This document shows positions 12,223 to 13,257 of a DNA stretch of 13,257 nucleotides, one piece after another. Each line of letters starts with the position of its first letter. Position 1 is the first letter of the stretch. Where the stretch lies: the NCBI GenBank assembly GCA_002405435.1, contig DHLU01000021.1:1-13257 (forward strand), written 5' to 3'. Source of the DNA: Flavobacteriales bacterium UBA4660. GTDB taxonomy: Bacteria; Bacteroidota; Bacteroidia; Flavobacteriales_D; Sanyastnellaceae. The notes beneath the pieces are model-generated. The model saw only the letters and a list, made by a program, of their open reading frames with translations, was not told the origin of the DNA and made no database searches. Position numbers and translations under genes: made by a program.

Positions 12223-13257
12223 ATGAGTGCCGGGATACTGCGTGCATTAGTGCAATTGTTTGCGATTATCGCCGGGGGCAACAGGTCCACCGGAAGAGAG
12301 ATCGTTGCCGTATTTCTCCGCCAGCAGCTCAACAAGGAGATGGTCAATCTCTACCTGGCCATGTTTGATGAATATGCCGAAAAGCACCACTCATCAGCCA
12401 AACAGGGTAAAGAACACACTGAAAAACGGACCTCTCTCAACTCTGTCAAGGTGTTGCGCATCTGCGACCGCATTAATGAGGAACTCGCGCAGAAGGAGAA
12501 ATTATTCGTGCTGCTGCGCCTGCTCGAGTTCGTGCATGCCTTCTCCGGACAGCACCAGCAGGAATCTGAATTTGTCGATATCGTCGCTGAGGCCTTCAAC
12601 ATTGAACCCTCCGACATCCAAAACCTCCAGACATTCATCCGTGCCACAGAAGACAACCTTCCGGCTCACCCAGATTTTCTCATTGCCGCGGGTACGGAGG
12701 AAACCATACCGGGCGTCAGTCTTATCCATTGCGAGGGATTGCGAAGCAAACTGATCTGCCTGCGTATTGAAAACGAAAACCTGTTTTTCATTCGGCTGCT
12801 GGGTAAGGATGAGCTGCTGCTCAATGGTCAGTCCATCGCGGTAAACAGGGCCTATGTACTCAGTCCGGGAAGCAGCATCAGGGGTCCGAGAACCAGCACG
12901 CTGTTTTACAGCGACATCCTGCACAAGTTTATCCGGACTTTCGGCGACATCAAAATAGTTTTCCGTGCCGAAAACATCAGCTATCTGTGGCCACACAATA
13001 AGAAACAGGCCATTCACCAGTTGAACATTATCGAAGAATCGGGCAGCATTATCGGCATTATGGGTGGCAGCGGAGCCGGGAAATCGACCCTGCTCAATAT
13101 CCTCAACGGTAACTGTGCGCCCACCTACGGCAAGGTCACTATCAACGGGTACGATATCCACGAAGAACGCGAAAAGTTTGAAGGGGTGCTGGGCTACGTT
13201 TCAATAGACGACATGCAGGTGGAGGAACTTACAGATTTTCAAAACCTGTTTATCAAT
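12223..13257 (+). CDS. TerB-like/FHA-like/ABC ATPase fusion protein (N-terminal part, runs off the window)
   Basis: The frame is open for 345 codons from the ATG at 12223 to the edge, so the gene is 3'-truncated. Residues about 1-145 are helical and begin like TerB-type domains (LVQLFAIIAGGNRSTGREI). Residues about 160-230 look FHA-like, with the terminal pattern LLLNGQSIAVNRAYVLSPGS (198-217). From about 243 an ABC nucleotide-binding domain starts (IVFRAENISYLW), with Walker A GGSGAGKST (281-289, K287) and NILNGNCAPTYGKVTING. The segment normally holding the Q-loop reads LGYVSIDDMQVEELT, with Ile where the usual Gln is expected. Walker B and the signature lie outside. Bacteroidota encode long proteins of this layout, often with a C-terminal ABC-2 permease, which would make it an inner-membrane exporter. 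It probably acts with the two upstream genes. Confidence 0.85.
   Translation, partial: MSAGILRALVQLFAIIAGGNRSTGREIVAVFLRQQLNKEMVNLYLAMFDEYAEKHHSSAKQGKEHTEKRTSLNSVKVLRICDRINEELAQKEKLFVLLRLLEFVHAFSGQHQQESEFVDIVAEAFNIEPSDIQNLQTFIRATEDNLPAHPDFLIAAGTEETIPGVSLIHCEGLRSKLICLRIENENLFFIRLLGKDELLLNGQSIAVNRAYVLSPGSSIRGPRTSTLFYSDILHKFIRTFGDIKIVFRAENISYLWPHNKKQAIHQLNIIEESGSIIGIMGGSGAGKSTLLNILNGNCAPTYGKVTINGYDIHEEREKFEGVLGYVSIDDMQVEELTDFQNLFIN

Noticed and set aside
1..13257. tRNA, rRNA, CRISPR array, insertion sequence or toxin-antitoxin pair
   Set aside because: I looked for regularly spaced repeats, transposase motifs, cloverleaf-like segments and paired small genes and found none that could be supported.

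Overview
The window comes from a GC-rich member of the Bacteroidota, probably an environmental Flavobacteriia/Sphingobacteriia/Saprospiria-type lineage; the sequence alone does not fix the order. The signs are: a GldJ/GldK-type FGE-fold protein, a CarboxypepD_reg-fronted TonB-dependent receptor, a short DivIC/FtsB protein, a Bacteroidota-style agmatinase-family ureohydrolase, several lipoproteins with signal peptidase II-type leaders, and start regions carrying the Bacteroidota -7 promoter octamer TAnnTTTG instead of clear Shine-Dalgarno sequences.

Layout. At the left edge (1-367) is a visibly AT-rich GIY-YIG nuclease gene on the minus strand, beside a GC-rich stem-loop (about 25-62); its composition differs from everything else here. 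The minus strand then carries a GldJ/GldK-like secreted FGE-fold protein (495-2096). A 144-bp divergent intergenic region with a compound palindrome separates it from a plus-strand pair joined by an ATGA overlap: a DUF2306-type membrane protein (2241-2948) and an arginase/agmatinase-family enzyme with all metal ligands present (2945-4000). A DivIC/FtsB-like division protein follows (4082-4372).

Next is an envelope block: a secreted CarboxypepD_reg-like protein (4429-5055) and a TonB-dependent receptor (5152-7734), each preceded by the same octamer TACTTTTG. After it come a TolB-like PD40 propeller lipoprotein (7870-8967), with a two-tier stem-loop just past its stop, and a beta-helix-like lipoprotein (9112-10608).

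The right end holds a lipoprotein of unknown function (10827-11693), a small secreted protein 8 nt behind it (11702-12127), and the first 345 codons of a large ABC-type ATPase (12223 to the edge). The ATPase has a TerB-like helical N-terminus, an FHA-like segment and a Walker A motif. This trio is the best candidate here for an uncharacterised envelope or export system. No tRNA, rRNA, CRISPR array or insertion sequence was seen. No gap between genes exceeds about 220 bp.
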